A DNA stretch of 64,000 nucleotides from Hyphomonadaceae bacterium JAD_PAG50586_4. Its GTDB lineage: Bacteria; Pseudomonadota; Alphaproteobacteria; Caulobacterales; Aquidulcibacteraceae. Under the pieces are notes generated by a model. That model was given only the letters and a program-made list of their open reading frames with translations, did not search any database and had not been told where the DNA came from. The first letter of the stretch is position 1. Every line of letters begins with the position of its first letter. Below, one piece after another: positions 63,392-64,000 of the stretch. The DNA lies in assembly GCA_023242925.1 (NCBI GenBank), contig CP096134.1, forward strand, positions 1,137,944 to 1,201,943, written 5' to 3'. Made by a program: the position numbers and the translations under genes.

Positions 63392-63821
63392 AGTGCGCTT
63401 TGGCGCCGCGACCGAGCACGCCGCTGGCGACTATCGGGATGAGGAAGGTGACGAGAAACCCGGTGTTCGAAACCGCGTTCAACGGCCAACCTGACGCCAC
63501 CGAGATGATTGAATCGATCACGTACCAAGTCACGATTGCGATCGTGAGCCCGCGCCAGGCTGGCGCGCCAATCTGATCGGCTGCAGCCACGAGGACGAAC
63601 ACCGTCATCGCCCAGCCCATCATCACGGCGCCAAGCAGCGCGGCGGTGAAGCGCACCTCTTCGCCATAAGGGCTTGCACCGTCAATCGGCCAAGCGATCG
63701 TGTCGTAGAACAGTCGCACGCCGCCGTCCGCAGCTGGGATCGCCCCTAGGGCGAAGATTGCGCCGACGCTGAGTACCGCCCAGCACCAAGCCTGCATCCA
63801 GTTTTTCCATATCCCTTGCAT
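63372..63821 (-). CDS. Hypothetical four-helix membrane protein
   Basis: 149 residues: AWCWAVLSVGAIFALGAIPA, AALLGAVMMGWAMTVFVLVAAAD, GLTIAIVTWYVIDSIISVASGW and NTGFLVTFLIPIVASGVLG. Short loops, no domain assigned. Similar layout to DUF-type four-helix proteins of this lineage. Ends inside the second inhibitor gene. Confidence 0.7.
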   Translation of the reverse strand: MQGIWKNWMQAWCWAVLSVGAIFALGAIPAADGGVRLFYDTIAWPIDGASPYGEEVRFTAALLGAVMMGWAMTVFVLVAAADQIGAPAWRGLTIAIVTWYVIDSIISVASGWPLNAVSNTGFLVTFLIPIVASGVLGRGAKAHFSAQRS

Positions 63822-63934
63822 GGCCGATCTCCGTGTTTGACGTGGCCAATCTCACTCGGCACCAGACGCGGGCCAATTCCCTCCAAGGTAATGGAGTGCT
63901 GGGCCATTGTCTGGCCGCGTGCTAGGCGCTGGGC

Positions 63935-64000
63935 ATGTTGTTACTCCAATTGGTGCTCTATCTCGTCGCCGTCGCCGGCGTGGTCACGGGCTCGTTGGGC
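63935..64000 (+). CDS. Start of a membrane protein, cut by the window edge
   Basis: ATG 63935 opens MLLLQLVLYLVAVAGVVTGSLG, a hydrophobic helix still open at the window end. Too short to assign. 63822-63934 before it holds no gene. Confidence 0.4.
   Translation, partial: MLLLQLVLYLVAVAGVVTGSLG

Overview
The window is 64 kb of GC-rich chromosomal DNA packed with short-spaced genes. The gene set points to an alphaproteobacterium, most likely Caulobacterales (Hyphomonadaceae/Terricaulis-like). It includes PhaR/PhaA/PhaB, the ethylmalonyl-CoA pathway enzymes Ccr and Ecm, many alphaproteobacterial small proteins, and the tail of a TonB-dependent receptor. The lineage is inferred from gene content only. 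I saw no rRNA gene, tRNA gene or CRISPR array.

Layout. 0-16 kb: receptor tail, RluD-type pseudouridine synthase, an endonuclease/exonuclease/phosphatase protein and a PhoD phosphatase, an amino-acid oxidase, FolE, CysS, small lipoproteins, an Fe-S scaffold-like protein, then a promoter, a seven-threonine leader peptide, yidD and thrS. 16-23 kb: cell-surface glycosyltransferases (GT2, ArnT-like, DPM1-like) and an amidase. 22-29 kb: stress-type small proteins (CsbD and others), phaB, a membrane-bound LuxR regulator beside a DUF4199 protein, a GST facing a WYL regulator, and an adenylate cyclase. 29-41 kb: phaA facing phaR, a cobalamin adenosyltransferase, RmuC, two lipoprotein methyltransferases flanking ArfB, NudC, a cation exporter and a D-amino-acid-oxidase-like protein. 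41.3-44.7 kb: a 3.35-kb IS1595-type transposon with five cargo genes, visibly lower in GC than its surroundings. 45-52 kb: XRE regulator, ribonucleotide reductase NrdA with a tandem NrdR-box region, EamA transporter and signal peptidase LepB. 52-58 kb: ethylmalonyl-CoA mutase (Ecm), L-serine dehydratase and crotonyl-CoA carboxylase/reductase (Ccr). 58-64 kb: a TIR-transmembrane protein, a secreted Asn-rich protein, an M20 peptidase and two chagasin-like inhibitors.

How the genes fit together. PhaA and PhaB make 3-hydroxybutyryl-CoA. This either goes to polyhydroxybutyrate under PhaR control or, after dehydration, enters the ethylmalonyl-CoA pathway through Ccr and the B12-dependent Ecm. The cobalamin adenosyltransferase at 33 kb makes the coenzyme Ecm needs. 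These genes are scattered over 34 kb rather than forming one operon.

Main observations. (1) The IS1595-type element has 36-bp terminal inverted repeats with a promoter inside each end, and its cargo (a DUF3800 protein, a 49-residue ORF, and a translationally coupled three-gene cassette ending in a DUF6941-like protein) has no known role. (2) An apparently leaderless MQRLTTTTTTTY leader peptide with competing hairpins precedes yidD-thrS, suggesting threonine-dependent attenuation. (3) At least 12 otherwise conserved genes are broken by single-base indels, most in short homopolymers, which looks like uncorrected long-read assembly error; treat those genes as probably intact in the organism. (4) Seven convergent gene pairs share interlocked stop codons.
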